Assembly (NCBI GenBank): GCA_021157415.1
Contig: JAGGWN010000002.1
Coordinates: 1-63,388 of the forward strand
Direction of reading: 5' to 3'
From: Bacteroidales bacterium
GTDB lineage: Bacteria; Bacteroidota; Bacteroidia; Bacteroidales; VadinHA17
DNA: 63,388 bases
Both the position numbers and the translations under genes were made by a program. The stretch's first letter is position 1, and each line of letters begins with the position of its first letter. Positions 63,348 to 63,388 of this stretch are shown piece after piece. The notes under the pieces were generated by a model. That model searched no databases. It worked only from the letters and a program-made list of their open reading frames with translations, and was not told where the DNA came from.

Positions 63348-63388
63348 TACTCCCCAAAATTAGGACCACTGGTTAAGTTGAAAAAAAG
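63347..63388. mobile_element. Probable IS end (IS3-family-like), partial
   Basis: The last bases, starting with TAGTACTCCCC and continuing AAAATTAGGACCACTGG, resemble the CCCCAAAA-x-T-x-x-G-x-C terminal inverted repeats of IS3/IS150-type elements in Bacteroidota. No transposase is visible before the window ends. Confidence 0.4.

Noticed and set aside
1-63388. CRISPR array
   Set aside because: No set of regularly spaced direct repeats was seen; all repeats found are dispersed single copies or hairpins.

Overview
The window looks like a chromosome segment from a member of the Bacteroidota, probably Bacteroidales or Marinilabiliales-like. The evidence is SusC/SusD and TonB-dependent outer-membrane proteins, many lipoproteins with glycan-active domains, a GldB-type lipoprotein next to a nuclease with a type IX secretion C-terminal domain, a MeaB GTPase, a PPi-type phosphofructokinase, and promoters of the Bacteroides form (TTTG at -33, TAnnTTTG at -7). 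A two-cluster ferredoxin and PPi-linked metabolism suggest anaerobic or fermentative growth, but that is inference.

Layout. (1) 1-5581: tail of an IS110-like transposase, an M16 zinc protease and a GH97 glycosidase. (2) 5873-24331: an accessory glycan-degradation region, mostly on the minus strand. It holds a Gfo/Idh/MocA dehydrogenase with a DUF1080 3-keto-glycoside hydrolase, a KdgF-like cupin, two sulfatases, GH20, GH29, GH116 and GH172 (DUF2961). Scattered among them are broken genes: a GH95 fucosidase reduced to 150 codons, a GH3 glucosidase with its middle deleted, and only the last ~70 codons of a SusD. This looks like an eroding polysaccharide-utilisation locus (PUL) for a fucose- and HexNAc-containing, probably sulfated glycan. 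(3) 24573-37604: a LacI-controlled plus-strand operon for sugar acids, from a perfect operator palindrome to a strong terminator. It encodes a UxuB-like reductase, a PfkA-family phosphotransferase, a HAD phosphatase, a LarA-superfamily nickel epimerase, a Gfo/Idh dehydrogenase, a PdxB-like dehydrogenase, 6-phosphogluconate dehydrogenase, uronate isomerase and transketolase. (4) 37624-46146: mostly core genes (TlpA-like, MeaB, DUF1573, TolB/Omp85-like, half-size TauE/SafE, M20 amidohydrolase). (5) 46377-54812: an AT-richer module with a TonB receptor and a SusC/SusD pair, flanked by copies of one intergenic repeat. (6) 54854-62075: ferredoxin, GldB, endonuclease I, TPR protein, C45-type hydrolase and another Gfo/Idh. 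(7) 62141-63388: a GIY-YIG gene lodged between a broken and an intact tRNA-Pro, then a probable island start with an AbiU2-like HEPN gene cut by an IS end.

The most interesting system is the sugar-acid operon. Uronate isomerase and UxuB would give D-mannonate, but there is no mannonate dehydratase, KDG kinase or KDPG aldolase. Instead there is a LarA homologue with intact nickel-pincer ligands, a family that includes D-gluconate 2-epimerases, and a 6-phosphogluconate dehydrogenase. This suggests a route glucuronate - fructuronate - mannonate - gluconate - 6-phosphogluconate - ribulose 5-phosphate, with the PfkA homologue as a candidate for the missing kinase or as a sedoheptulose-7-phosphate kinase working with transketolase. 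The second most interesting is the GIY-YIG gene, whose start lies at the anticodon of a disrupted tRNA-Pro and whose last codons are the 5' end of the intact tRNA-Pro.
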